DNA from: Bin75 sp965200435
Lineage (GTDB): Bacteria > Nitrospirota > Nitrospiria > Nitrospirales > UBA8639
Assembly (NCBI GenBank): GCA_965200435.1
Contig: OZ241337.1
Span: forward strand, 558,001-622,000
Length of the DNA stretch: 64,000 bases
Direction: 5' to 3'
This document shows, piece after piece, positions 43,161-51,511 of the stretch; position 1 is the first letter of the stretch; the number at the start of each line of letters is the position of its first letter. The translations under genes were made by a program, and so were the position numbers. The notes beneath the pieces are model-generated. The model ran no database searches, was not told the DNA's origin, and saw only the letters and a list, made by a program, of their open reading frames with translations.

Positions 43161-44606
43161 TTATCCTTCTGCCGGTCCCATTCGGAAATGGAAATAATCA
43201 ACGGGTTGCGGCGGGGCCATGAACGCGGCTTGCAGGATGCCCCGGTCGTAGCCCAATTCCTCCAGGCGACCGGCCGCACTCATGACCTCCTCTTCCGTGA
43301 GGTAGGCCACGGTATCCGGCACGCCGTGCGTTGCCTGTTGTTCCAGCAGTTCCTCCAATTCCCGGCACACCTCCTCCGGGATCCCGGGCGTTATGGGCAA
43401 GTCGATGGTCCGTTCATAGGGACTCGTATAGCCGGCATTCACCGCCCGGATGGTTTTCAGGATCAACCGGTCGATGGCCCATGGTCCGTCCTGCGGCAAA
43501 TCGGGATGGGAAGCCAGTACGTCCATGAGACTCATGACGTTGCCCCCGAGACTTCGTCCGACGAATTCCTTCTGCGGCTCGACCGTCACTTTTTCCCTGC
43601 CGACCTGCTTGGCCACGTCTTCCAACAACGCAAAGTTGACCATAAAACTGAATTGTCCGCCCACCAGGTTGTAGCAGGGTTTTTCCGGGTCATTGAGGAC
43701 GACCTCATCCCCGGTGCCGGCATCAAAGCTGCTAAATCCGATCGCATCCGGAGCCAGCAACCGATGCGCTTCCTTGAGGGAGGAAGCGGCACCGACGTTC
43801 ATGGGAATCAGGAGTTCTTCATCAAAGAGTTTTAAAAAATCCGTGATCAGACGACGGAACGGCACGTCTTTGGCCTCGATCTTGTGATATTCCCGTTCCC
43901 ACAGGATGTCCTCCAGAAAGGCCGGCAGCGGTTTGAGCCCGGCAATGTCGACGTGATCGAACGCCTGGACCAATGCCGACCAATCGGGAAAATCCGCGAG
44001 CCGGGTCTCCTTCAAATTGGGCCTGATGTGTTCCTCTTTCACTTCCCCGTCCTTGCGCAGCAGGAGTTTGGTCGGCAACTCGCTCCACAGTTCATTGCAT
44101 AGAATCCGGTCCACCGACCCGTCGGGATACGCTTGCAGGTCCTGCACCGTGGACTGCACGAATTGCACGCGGTCCGCATGCCCGGCCAATTCCGTATTCG
44201 CCCTGGCGCTGGCCAGCATGGTCTCCGAAGCGTCGATGAGCACATACTGCAGACGCGGGTAGAGCGTGGCGTCCCGGTCCAGGGCCTTGACGTGATCAAG
44301 AAAGCAGGCAGCCAGGTTGCCGTTTCCGCATCCCCACTCCATGATGGTGAGCGGGGCGTCTCCCGTACCGGACCCGGCCTTTCGACGTTGCGTGACCCGT
44401 TCCACGTAGTCCGCGGCCAAGGCGTACCCGAGGCGGTAATCCGCCGCGGCAAACGTCTGATAGAGTTCCCGCAGGCGCTCGCCGCGCAGGCCGTAGAACA
44501 CGGCATTCATATGTTGTTGCCAGACGTCGATCGGCGCGAAGTCCCCCAAGAGTTGGGGTAACGCTTCGTCGTTCTCGGCGACCGGCTCCACCACTTGATC
44601 ACCCAC
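43161..44606 (-). CDS. SAM-dependent methyltransferase, MidA/COG1565-like
   Basis: A 481-residue protein. The AdoMet-binding core is ADYRLGYALAADYVERV, LTIMEWGCGNGNLAACFLDH, YVLIDASETMLASARA and VDRILCNELWSELPTKLLLR. The last segment resembles the NEL(F/L)D motif of MidA/NDUFAF7-type methyltransferases, which methylate an arginine in respiratory complex I in eukaryotes. The C-terminal half has no clear relatives in my reading. Composition is normal for the host and the length is somewhat above typical. It stands alone between repeat-rich gaps. Confidence 0.7.
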   Translation of the reverse strand: MGDQVVEPVAENDEALPQLLGDFAPIDVWQQHMNAVFYGLRGERLRELYQTFAAADYRLGYALAADYVERVTQRRKAGSGTGDAPLTIMEWGCGNGNLAACFLDHVKALDRDATLYPRLQYVLIDASETMLASARANTELAGHADRVQFVQSTVQDLQAYPDGSVDRILCNELWSELPTKLLLRKDGEVKEEHIRPNLKETRLADFPDWSALVQAFDHVDIAGLKPLPAFLEDILWEREYHKIEAKDVPFRRLITDFLKLFDEELLIPMNVGAASSLKEAHRLLAPDAIGFSSFDAGTGDEVVLNDPEKPCYNLVGGQFSFMVNFALLEDVAKQVGREKVTVEPQKEFVGRSLGGNVMSLMDVLASHPDLPQDGPWAIDRLILKTIRAVNAGYTSPYERTIDLPITPGIPEEVCRELEELLEQQATHGVPDTVAYLTEEEVMSAAGRLEELGYDRGILQAAFMAPPQPVDYFHFRMGPAEG

Positions 44607-44643
44607 GTCTCAGCCTCTCTCTCCCTCCCCCTCCTAGGAGGGG

Positions 44644-44698
44644 AAAATCCCCGACGATTTTCATCGGAAAGCAGAAATTGTCAACGAATGCCTGAACA
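44644..44698. repeat. Family 2 element, right-end fragment
   Basis: CCCCGACGATTTTCATCGG hairpin followed by the terminal motif TGTCAACGAATGCCTGAACA. The left end is missing, truncated near the methyltransferase start. Confidence 0.65.
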
Positions 44699-44846
44699 CC
44701 GAAGACGTTCCGAAAGGAAAGCGATTCTAGCAAAGGCGTTTTTCGCCTCGCAAGGGAACGGGTAAGCCTGCTATAGTGACGGCATACAAGCGGCGTACCT
44801 CTCTCTTTTTCCTTAACCACTCCATGTCATGTTTGGTGAAGGTGCG

Positions 44847-45198
44847 ATGAAGACCAAAGACTTACTTACAGAGGTGCTTGACCTTCCAATAGAAGGGTTG
44901 TCGATTCCATGCTGAAAAGCCTTAAGGAACCTCTGATTTAGTGCACTATCGGGCGCATGGCTGCGTTGTGTCCTCGCTTAACCCTCACCTATCTCCATGA
45001 TAAGCTTCGGGTTTCGCTCCGGGACGCCTTGCCCTGCATCCCGCTATCACACTCAATCAGAGGTTCCTTAACCCGACGCAAGCGGATATTGATAAGAAAT
45101 GGGTCGCAGTGGCAAAACAGCGATTGCAAGAATTGCGGTCCGGCGAGGGGAAAAAGTATCCCGGGAGACGACGTATTTCAAAGGACCGGCGTATGTAA
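44847..45198 (+). pseudogene. Addiction-module antitoxin gene disrupted by a MITE and frameshifts
   Basis: The N-terminus MKTKDLLTEVLDLPIE and, in a shifted frame, VVDSMLKSL then, after the MITE, NPTQADIDKKWVAVAKQRLQ and ELRSGE are the signature of the PF09720 addiction-module antitoxins (DKKWxxxAxxRLxELRSG). Between LPIE and VVDSM about four residues and the frame are lost. A 142-bp element is inserted in the LKSL|NP codons with a TTAA duplication. Near the end the family PGxxVF motif appears only in another frame (SIPGDDVFQR), so a further indel is present. No toxin gene follows; a family 2 repeat begins 42 bases later. The gene is clearly dead. Confidence 0.85.
44926..45067 (-). mobile_element. 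142-bp MITE (family 1), copy c, in antitoxin gene
   Basis: Same length and ends as copies a and e, in inverse orientation: GGAACCTCTGATTTAGTGCA at the left and the TGATTGAG..GAGGTTCC form at the right. Flanked by TTAA at 44922-44925 and 45068-45071. Confidence 0.92.
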
Positions 45199-45239
45199 GC
45201 CGGATCTGTCAGGTGACGTCCCGGATCAGGGATTGTCAA

Positions 45240-45421
45240 TGTTCAGTCATTTGTTGACAAAATAAAAGGTGCGCTCCTCGCCTTCTTTTGTAGCAGCGCC
45301 ATCTTATGGCGCTTGCCGTTGTCCACAGACGATGTGGCCCTGCACCGACCCTGGATCCCCGATGAAAGATGTCGGGGATGACAGCAGGAGGCCGTGAAAA
45401 TTGTCAACGAATGCCTGAACA
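45240..45421. repeat. Inverted-repeat element, family 2, copy B
   Basis: Left end TGTTCAGTCATTTGTTGACA, right end TGTCAACGAATGCCTGAACA, 182 bp. The interior has GCGCCATCTTATGGCGC and CCCCGATGAAAGATGTCGGGG hairpins. It abuts the decayed antitoxin on the left and the start of a secreted-protein gene on the right. Confidence 0.8.
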
Positions 45422-45430
45422 CAGACAGGG

Positions 45431-46072
45431 ATGGCGCGACTAGACGCAAACCACCACATGCACGTTTGCTACCTCATCTTTTGCTTCCTGTTTCTTGCCG
45501 GTCAGGGCTGGCCCCAGGATGCGCCACCGCCTCCATTCAGTCCCGACGATATGCAACACGGGTTTTCCCAGTTCGATACTATCCCCTCTGTTCCGGAAGA
45601 AAGAGTTCCCGATCCGTTGGACTATTACAAGAACCCGGCACAGAATTCGTCCGACTTCACGGATGAAACGCCGAGCGGCTTGTTCCGGCATATCACCGTG
45701 GCAGAAAGTTTTGAAGAAGAGATGGATTTCCGGCGTGGTCACCAATATTACCCCATCAAGCCCACCGAGGAATTTTCTCCCAACACGCTGGCGGTGCACG
45801 TCGTGTTCCACGTGTTCAAACACTACAGCGCGTATCAGGTGATCGGGCGCCTGTTTCCGGAGAAAGTCGCGGGGTTGTCCGGGGACACGTTTACTGACGA
45901 AGAAACCGCCTACCTGGCGGTGGAAGACGACAGCGGGTATCTCAAATTCTTCGCGCCGTCGAAGAACGGCTGGAGTCCGGGCCTCTACCGGATCGACATC
46001 TTCGTGGGCTTCGAAGCCAATGACCTCACCCGCATGGGTACCCTGCGCTTCACCGTGACGCCGAAAGCCTGA
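45431..46072 (+). CDS. Secreted protein of unknown function
   Basis: A 213-residue exported protein. The hydrophobic segment MHVCYLIFCFLFLAGQGWPQ is a signal peptide, followed by a Pro-rich stretch (DAPPPPFSPDD). The rest has HITVAESFEEEMDFRRGHQY, LAVHVVFHVFKHYSAYQVIG and GLYRIDIFVGFEANDLTRMG, suggestive of a beta-rich fold; I do not recognise the family. The ATG at 45431 lies in the terminal sequence of the family 2 repeat. The ATG at 45458, right at the signal peptide, is a reasonable alternative, and the true start may have been displaced by the repeat. Confidence 0.65.
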   Translation: MARLDANHHMHVCYLIFCFLFLAGQGWPQDAPPPPFSPDDMQHGFSQFDTIPSVPEERVPDPLDYYKNPAQNSSDFTDETPSGLFRHITVAESFEEEMDFRRGHQYYPIKPTEEFSPNTLAVHVVFHVFKHYSAYQVIGRLFPEKVAGLSGDTFTDEETAYLAVEDDSGYLKFFAPSKNGWSPGLYRIDIFVGFEANDLTRMGTLRFTVTPKA

Positions 46073-46097
46073 GCCTTGTCGGATGACGCTTCGCTCA

Positions 46098-46199
46098 GGA
46101 ACCTCTGATTTCGTGTGAGAGCGGAATGCAGGGCCAAGCGTCCCGGAGCGAAACCCGAAGCTTCTCAGAGCGAGAGGTGAGGGGTGAGCGAGGGGCACA
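46098..46199 (+). mobile_element. Family 1 MITE, copy d, right end missing
   Basis: The left end GGAACCTCTGATTTCGTGTG and the core CGTCCCGGAGCGAAACCCGA are recognisable, with more changes than the full copies. The right end is lost after GCGAGGGGCACAG. Like copy b it is preceded by GCTCA. Confidence 0.72.
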
Positions 46200-46320
46200 G
46201 CCTGTCCTCGACATTTGTCATCGAGGGGAGGTAGACCCATACACGGGTTTGACCCGTTTTGCGGTGATGCGTAGAATCCATGCCCGGTACGTGACACCGA
46301 ACGCACACCCCGACGCACAC

Positions 46321-47103
46321 ATGACCGACTCTCCACCACCCTGGCTCTCCATGGTGATTCCCATCAAGGACGAGCGGGACAACTTGCAGCCATTGACCAC
46401 TCAACTCACGAAAGTCCTGGGAAGCCTGGAGCAGACGCATGAGGCTCCGTTTGAAATCGTGTACGTGGACGACGGCAGCACGGACGGCAGTTCCGCTTTG
46501 CTGGATGAAATCCGCCGGCACACCCCCGAGGTCCGGGTGCTCCATTTCGATCGCAATTACGGGCAAACCGAGGCCTTTGCCGCGGGGTTTCGCCACGCCC
46601 GTGGCGCCTTGATTGCCACGTTGGACGGCGACCGTCAATACGATCCCGCGGATATTTCTCTGCTGCTGCCGTTGATCAACGACTACGACCTCGTGTGCGG
46701 ACGCCGGCGGCAGCGGCTCGATACGGTCATGCGGCGCCTCGCCTCACGTCTCGCGTACCTGGCCCGGAACGTCGTCCTTCGCGACGGCATTCACGACTCC
46801 GGCTGTTCCCTGAAAATCTTCCGGCGGCCGGTGATCGAACGCATTCCCCTGTTCCACAACATGCACAGGTTTTTCCCCGCTCTCGCCAGGATGCACGGGT
46901 TTTCCGTGACCGAAGTGCCCGTTCAACATTTCCCGCGTACCCACGGGCGCTCCAAATACGGTATCGGCAACCGCCTGCTTGCCGGCCTGTACGATATCCT
47001 GGCCGTCCGGTGGATGCAAACACGTTGTCTGCGGTATGAAATTGTTCCCGAAGCGACTGATGCGGATGACCCCGCATCAGTCGCTCACCATGACCCAGTG
47101 TAA
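46321..47103 (+). CDS. Glycosyltransferase family 2 (DPM1/ArnC-like)
   Basis: A 260-residue GT-A glycosyltransferase: PWLSMVIPIKDERDNLQPL, EIVYVDDGSTDGSSALLDEI, the nucleotide-sugar Asp motif IATLDGDRQYDPADI and the acceptor-side SGCSLKIFRRPVI and RTHGRSKYG. It is like dolichol/undecaprenyl-phosphate sugar transferases but lacks the ArnC C-terminal membrane helices, so the product may remain lipid-linked by another route. ATG 46321 begins the conserved domain; upstream codons lie in a MITE remnant. It starts a plus-strand group with LAB_N and GT39 genes, together a likely lipid-A or surface-glycan decoration module. Confidence 0.88.
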   Translation: MTDSPPPWLSMVIPIKDERDNLQPLTTQLTKVLGSLEQTHEAPFEIVYVDDGSTDGSSALLDEIRRHTPEVRVLHFDRNYGQTEAFAAGFRHARGALIATLDGDRQYDPADISLLLPLINDYDLVCGRRRQRLDTVMRRLASRLAYLARNVVLRDGIHDSGCSLKIFRRPVIERIPLFHNMHRFFPALARMHGFSVTEVPVQHFPRTHGRSKYGIGNRLLAGLYDILAVRWMQTRCLRYEIVPEATDADDPASVAHHDPV

Positions 47104-47217
47104 ATGTGCTGCAAAACAGGCACAGGCCGCCTCATTGACCGTCATCTGATACGCCCGGCAGCGGCGCGCCCTGGGATGGCACCGGAACACCAACACATTC
47201 CCCCTTTGTCCTGATCG

Positions 47218-47535
47218 ATGAGCGAACTGCTTTCCAGTATCAGCGCCTACTTCGCCAATCTGACGACGGCGGAGAGCATCTGGCTGGGCATCGGCTTTTT
47301 CGGACAAGGCCTGTTTTTTTCTCGCTGGCTGATCCAATGGATCGCGTCCGAACGCAAAGCGGAGAGTCAAATTCCCCTGGCTTTCTGGTACATGAGCCTG
47401 GCCGGCAGCCTGGTCGTGCTGGCGTATGCCATCCATCGCCACGACCCGGTGTTCATTATCGGACAGGGAACCGGCACGCTCGTCTACCTGCGAAATCTGA
47501 TGCTGATCTATGGAAAGCGAACGGCTCGTGACTGA
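47218..47535 (+). CDS. LAB_N (lipid-A biosynthesis N-terminal) domain membrane protein
   Basis: A 105-residue protein with three hydrophobic segments. IWLGIGFFGQGLFFSRWLIQ, WIASERKAESQIPLAFWYMS and GTLVYLRNLMLIYGKR are hallmark LAB_N motifs. Such small proteins occur next to GT2 and GT39 genes and are thought to help lipid-A sugar modification. The last 26 bases overlap the start of the ArnT-like gene, indicating coupling. Confidence 0.88.
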   Translation: MSELLSSISAYFANLTTAESIWLGIGFFGQGLFFSRWLIQWIASERKAESQIPLAFWYMSLAGSLVVLAYAIHRHDPVFIIGQGTGTLVYLRNLMLIYGKRTARD

Positions 47536-49252
47536 TCCCTCTGCGGTGAACGCGCCCCCGTTTTCCACGCGCACGCTGCACCTGGCGTTCCTGCTCATCT
47601 GCGGATGCCTGCTGCTCCTGCCGGGACTTGGTGACATGGGCCTGACCGATCGTGACGAAGGCAGCAACGCGGGTGCCGCCCGCGAAATGCTCGAAACCGG
47701 CGATTGGATTTCCCCCACGTTGAATTATGAGCCGCGGTACGCCAAGCCGGCGTTGTCCTACTGGATCATCGCCGGCACCTATGCCTTGTTCGGCGTGCAT
47801 GACGTGACGGCCCGGCTGCCGTCGGCGATATTCGGCCTTGCGCTGCTCGTGCTCCAGTATGTCTTCCTGCATCGCCTGCGGGGACCGGATCTGGCGTTTT
47901 GCGGTTCGCTCATTCTCCTGTTGAACGTGGAATTCGTCGGCATTCACCGCCTGGTCCTGACCGACCCGGAACTGGTGTTCTTCACCACGTTGGCCACCTA
48001 CGGCTTCTGGCTGGGCTTTTGCGACGCGGGTCGAAACCGGCGTTTCCTGTGGTTGTTCTACGCCGGCATGGCACTGGGCACGTTGGCCAAAGGCCCGTTG
48101 GGCATTCTCGTTCCTCTGTTAGGCATCGTTCCGTACCTCACCCTCACCCGGCAGTGGAAACGCTATATTGCGGAGGGCAGGCCGCTGCTTGGCTGGACCG
48201 TCTGTTTTTGCATTGCCGCCCCCTGGTACCTCACCATGCTGTCCATCCACGGCGCAGACTACGCCGCCGCCGCCCAAGCTAATACCGCCGGACGATTCGC
48301 AAATCCCATGGAGGGCCACGGTGGCACGCTTCTGTTTTATATCCCGATTCTCCTGCTCGGGTTTTTCCCCTGGAGCGGCTTGCTCCCGGCCGCCTTATGG
48401 CAAACGCTGAAGGCGTGGAAGTCGTTCCGGGCAGGGACGACGGACACCCGGGGCGAGGAGGGATTGCTGCTTTTCTGTGCCCTGTGGGTTTGCGGCATCT
48501 TTCTCTTTTTCACCATTTCCGCCACGCGGCTTCCCCACTACATCCTACCGCTCTATCCAGCGGCCAGCCTGCTAGTGGCCGTGCTCTGGTCCCGACTTTT
48601 ACAGAACGCCTGGCCTGCCGGGCTGACCGTCTCGACACGTCTGGTCCTCGTGACCGGATACGTGCTCAGCCTTGTGCTGGCTTTTGCGCCGGTCATTTAT
48701 GAAAGTGTGAGACACCAGATCGCCGTCACTTTTCCGGCGGCAGAAAAGGTCGGCGTGGGAGCCACGCCGGTCGTGTTGGCCGTCGTCGTCCTGCTGGGCG
48801 TGGCGACTTTTCGTCGCCTCGTCCGGGAGGAAACCCGACGTCCACAGGCTTTCTGGGTCTTGTCGGGGATGATGGGGACGTTTCTTCTCATCGTGATCTT
48901 GTTTGCCTTGCCGCGCGTTGGGAAATATTTCATCAACCCGCCACAGGAATTGGCAACCATCGCCGGGTTCAACCTGGGGCCTCAGGATACGCTCATTCAC
49001 TATGGACGAAAACTGCCGTCGTTAACGTTTTATGCCAAACGGAAAGTGCATTTCATCAATGCGGGCGAGCATGATCAATTTGTGCCGCATCTCGAAAAGG
49101 AGGGCCGCATCATGGTCATCCTGCCGGCCAATCTTCATGAGCACCTGCCCGATGCCGTGGCGTCCTTCCCACCGGCTCTCCAGCGATACGGGTTTTTGCT
49201 CCTGTCCCGGGAACCGACGGTCGGAGGCGTTCCCGAGCATCACAGTCCATGA
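47510..49252 (+). CDS. ArnT-like membrane glycosyltransferase (GT39 family)
   Basis: A 580-residue integral-membrane enzyme with about 11-13 hydrophobic helices. The first periplasmic loop carries the catalytic-type Asp-Glu motif of GT-C enzymes (LTDRDEGSNAGAAREML, then DWISPTLNYEPRYAKPALSY). Family members transfer a sugar from an undecaprenyl carrier to lipid A (ArnT) or to proteins. The C-terminal periplasmic domain (about residues 480-570) is small. It follows GT2 and LAB_N, the likely suppliers of its lipid-linked donor. Confidence 0.88.
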   Translation: MESERLVTDPSAVNAPPFSTRTLHLAFLLICGCLLLLPGLGDMGLTDRDEGSNAGAAREMLETGDWISPTLNYEPRYAKPALSYWIIAGTYALFGVHDVTARLPSAIFGLALLVLQYVFLHRLRGPDLAFCGSLILLLNVEFVGIHRLVLTDPELVFFTTLATYGFWLGFCDAGRNRRFLWLFYAGMALGTLAKGPLGILVPLLGIVPYLTLTRQWKRYIAEGRPLLGWTVCFCIAAPWYLTMLSIHGADYAAAAQANTAGRFANPMEGHGGTLLFYIPILLLGFFPWSGLLPAALWQTLKAWKSFRAGTTDTRGEEGLLLFCALWVCGIFLFFTISATRLPHYILPLYPAASLLVAVLWSRLLQNAWPAGLTVSTRLVLVTGYVLSLVLAFAPVIYESVRHQIAVTFPAAEKVGVGATPVVLAVVVLLGVATFRRLVREETRRPQAFWVLSGMMGTFLLIVILFALPRVGKYFINPPQELATIAGFNLGPQDTLIHYGRKLPSLTFYAKRKVHFINAGEHDQFVPHLEKEGRIMVILPANLHEHLPDAVASFPPALQRYGFLLLSREPTVGGVPEHHSP

Positions 49253-49324
49253 GCGAGCAGGCCGGATGCGCCTGACGTCATCCGATACGTTCTCTCCTCG
49301 TCGCACAGCGAAGACATTGGATCC

Positions 49325-49443
49325 GGATCCCCGATGAAAGCTATCGGGGATGACCGCAGGAGAAAAGCTGCGCCATGAGATGGCGCAGCTACAGAAGACA
49401 GCGAGGAGCGGGGCCTTTCATTCTGTCAATGAATGACTGAACA
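49325..49443 (-). repeat. Inverted-repeat element, family 2, copy C (reverse orientation)
   Basis: Read on the minus strand it begins TGTTCAGTCATTCATTGACA. The interior carries GCGCCATCTCATGGCGC and CCCCGATAGCTTTCATCGGGG hairpins. The opposite terminal repeat is not seen. It lies between the GT39 gene and the PAP2 gene. Confidence 0.7.
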
Positions 49444-49519
49444 TTGACAATGACCGGGGATCCCGCGTCTTTGTGGTTGTCGCCGTGCGAACCCGGTGGG
49501 ATGGCCTGATAGCCGTCCG

Positions 49520-50527
49520 CTATGGCACCAGGCCATGGAGGCCCTGCAGCGTCGCCAGGGTGAGGACCAGCGCACTCGTGAGCCATGCCTCGTGCAGCAA
49601 TCGCGGCGGCTCCATCGGTTTTGGTTGGTTGTTCAGCCACCAGGCGATGCAGGCCAGAAGGGTCGCTACGATGACCCACAACGCCTGGGTGCTGGTCGCC
49701 AGGCCCAGCGCGATCACGCTATTGGCCAGCAGCCTTCGATGTCCGGTCCCGCCTCCCTCCCAGGCCATTTTCCAGCGGGCGCCGATCCCCGACACGAACA
49801 ACAGCAGCCCGGTCCAGAACAGGCCGGCCGCAAGTTCACTTGAGGCCGGATGACTGAAGAGGCTCCAGAACAAGGCACAACCGCCGATCAGCAACGGAAG
49901 GGTATGCGGCAACGCCTGGACCACGTTCCTCTGCCATTCCTTGAGCGCACGGGCCCACACGTAGCCGATCAGGAAACCCAGCACCGCCCCGCCCAGCACG
50001 TCGGTGGGGAAGTGGGAGCCTCGCACCACGCGAGCCATCGCAACGAAGATGGCACCGCTGTACCATAGCCCCCTCCATTCGGGAAAATGGCGCGCCAGCA
50101 CCGCTGCCACGGAAAAGGACGCTGCGGCATGCCCGGAAGGAAAGGCATCAAGCCCGCCCTGCCACGATGGGCCGTATTCAAAGGCTTCCTGATGCGTGAA
50201 CCGCGGGCGTGGCCGTCCGATGAGATGCTTGAGGATTTGGGTCGCGAGTCCGGCCAGGGCATGCGCCAGAAGCCCGTCGATCCCGGCCTGTTGCCACACT
50301 GTGTTTTTCCGGAGATAGCCGATGCCCCACAGCCCGAGGCACAGGATCACCAACGTGAGTCCGTCTCCCAGCCGGTTGCCAATGTTCCCCAGGCGTGCCA
50401 CGAACGGATCGTGCAGGGCCCGGACCAGTAAAACGGTCTGAAAATCCAATTGGGCAATCTGGTACAGACAAAAAAGAATAATGCCGCCGGAGAGGGACAC
50501 CACACTGAGGGCTTTGAATCGAGACAC
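49520..50527 (-). CDS. PAP2-family membrane phosphatase
   Basis: A 335-residue membrane protein with about nine hydrophobic helices. It has the three acid-phosphatase motifs: KHLIGRPRPR (K-x6-RP), FPSGHAAASF and SHFPTDVLGG with the catalytic His. Candidate substrates are undecaprenyl-pyrophosphate, phosphatidate or lipid-A phosphate. GTG at 50527 with a GGAG-type site just upstream is chosen over a TTG 17 codons earlier. The C-terminal third, with additional helices, goes beyond simple PAP2 proteins. Convergent to the GT39 gene, it fits an envelope-modification neighbourhood. Confidence 0.85.
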   Translation of the reverse strand: MSRFKALSVVSLSGGIILFCLYQIAQLDFQTVLLVRALHDPFVARLGNIGNRLGDGLTLVILCLGLWGIGYLRKNTVWQQAGIDGLLAHALAGLATQILKHLIGRPRPRFTHQEAFEYGPSWQGGLDAFPSGHAAASFSVAAVLARHFPEWRGLWYSGAIFVAMARVVRGSHFPTDVLGGAVLGFLIGYVWARALKEWQRNVVQALPHTLPLLIGGCALFWSLFSHPASSELAAGLFWTGLLLFVSGIGARWKMAWEGGGTGHRRLLANSVIALGLATSTQALWVIVATLLACIAWWLNNQPKPMEPPRLLHEAWLTSALVLTLATLQGLHGLVP

Positions 50528-50721
50528 GCGACCTCCGGCTGCAGGTTGAACACGCCGTCGCGCCGCATGGTAACACAAAACAGGAGGGATGGTGTTTCCC
50601 TATGTGCGACGAAGCCCTCTTGCCTCGACACAAGAAATGGACCCGGCTGCATGAGATGAAGAGACTATGAAGATATGAAGAAAGACCCCGGCTCCTCGTG
50701 AAACATGTCGGGGATTGTCAA

Positions 50722-50847
50722 TGTTCACTCATTCGTTGACAGAATGAAAGGTCCCGCTCCTCGCCTTCTTTTGTCGCTGCGCCATTCCCCGACAACAGAT
50801 GTCGGGGATGACAGAGAAAGACAAATGTGTCAACGAATGACTGAACA
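50722..50847. repeat. Inverted-repeat element, family 2, copy D
   Basis: A compact 126-bp copy: TGTTCACTCATTCGTTGACA at the left, TGTCAACGAATGACTGAACA at the right, with one CCCCGACAACAGATGTCGGGG hairpin inside. It borders the remnant of parA, of which the 3' part is gone. Confidence 0.82.
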
Positions 50848-50861
50848 CAGACAGGAATGAC

Positions 50862-51454
50862 GGTTGCGTCCATCTTTTCCGCACCCTTCTGCATCACGGT
50901 CCAGAACGACGTCAGAATCCGGAATGGTCGATGCAAGTTACTGGAGTCTAAGGAACCTCTGATTTAGTGTGATAGCGGGATGCAGGGCAAGGCGTCCCGG
51001 AGCGAAACCCGAAGCTTATCCTAGAGATAGGTGAGGGTTGAGCGAGGACACAACGCAGCCATGCGCCCGATAGCGCACTAAATCAGAGGTTCCCTAAGGC
51101 TTTGGGCCATTCGGCCGACAGTGCGTCCTCGAAACCGGACAGAGCCAAATCCCCGGGGATCAGCTTCAGATCCTGGGCAATGTCTTGTGGTGCAGGCGAC
51201 AGCAAATCCCCTACTCCCAACAGAGGCTTCACGCATTTGAAAATAGTCGTGCCTTTGTCCTCATTTTCTCCATTCCATAACGATTCCAATTGGTCTTCCT
51301 CGAGAAATGCCGCAGAGAGATTCGCCTGCGGGTCCAGATCGCAGGCGAGAACCCGGTGCCCAGTTTGTAACAGAATCCATGCGAGATGGTAAACAAGAGA
51401 AGTTTTTCCGACACCGCCCTTGTTGTTAAAGAAAGTCAGAACGGGAATCGTCAT
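50862..51454 (-). pseudogene. ParA-family ATPase gene cut by a MITE and truncated
   Basis: From ATG 51454 the frame reads MTIPVLTFFNNKGGVGKTSL, the deviant Walker A of ParA/MinD-like ATPases. ACDLDPQANLSAAFL and KLIPGDLALSGFEDALS follow. The frame enters the family 1 element after EWPKAL and stops, giving 123 residues. Skipping the element and one CTAA duplication continues in frame as DSSNLHRPFRILTSFWTVMQ and KGAEKMDA. At about 50862 it is lost in the family 2 repeat, and the normal ParA second half (Walker B onwards) is absent. So two element events, in an order that cannot be fixed, destroyed the gene. Confidence 0.87.
50952..51093 (+). mobile_element. 142-bp MITE (family 1), copy e, in parA
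   Basis: Intact element, same 142-bp length as copies a and c, with ends GGAACCTCTGATTTAGTG and its inverse. Flanked by CTAA at 50948-50951 and 51094-51097. Confidence 0.93.
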
Positions 51455-51511
51455 GATGATCGCCCCAGGATGGTCACCTGCACGAATGCCTCTTCGACGA
51501 CGAATTCCGGT

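Noticed and set aside
46126..46320. Upstream extension of the GT2 gene through the MITE remnant
   Set aside because: The extension consists of the repeat sequence read as codons. The conserved glycosyltransferase domain begins at the ATG at 46321.
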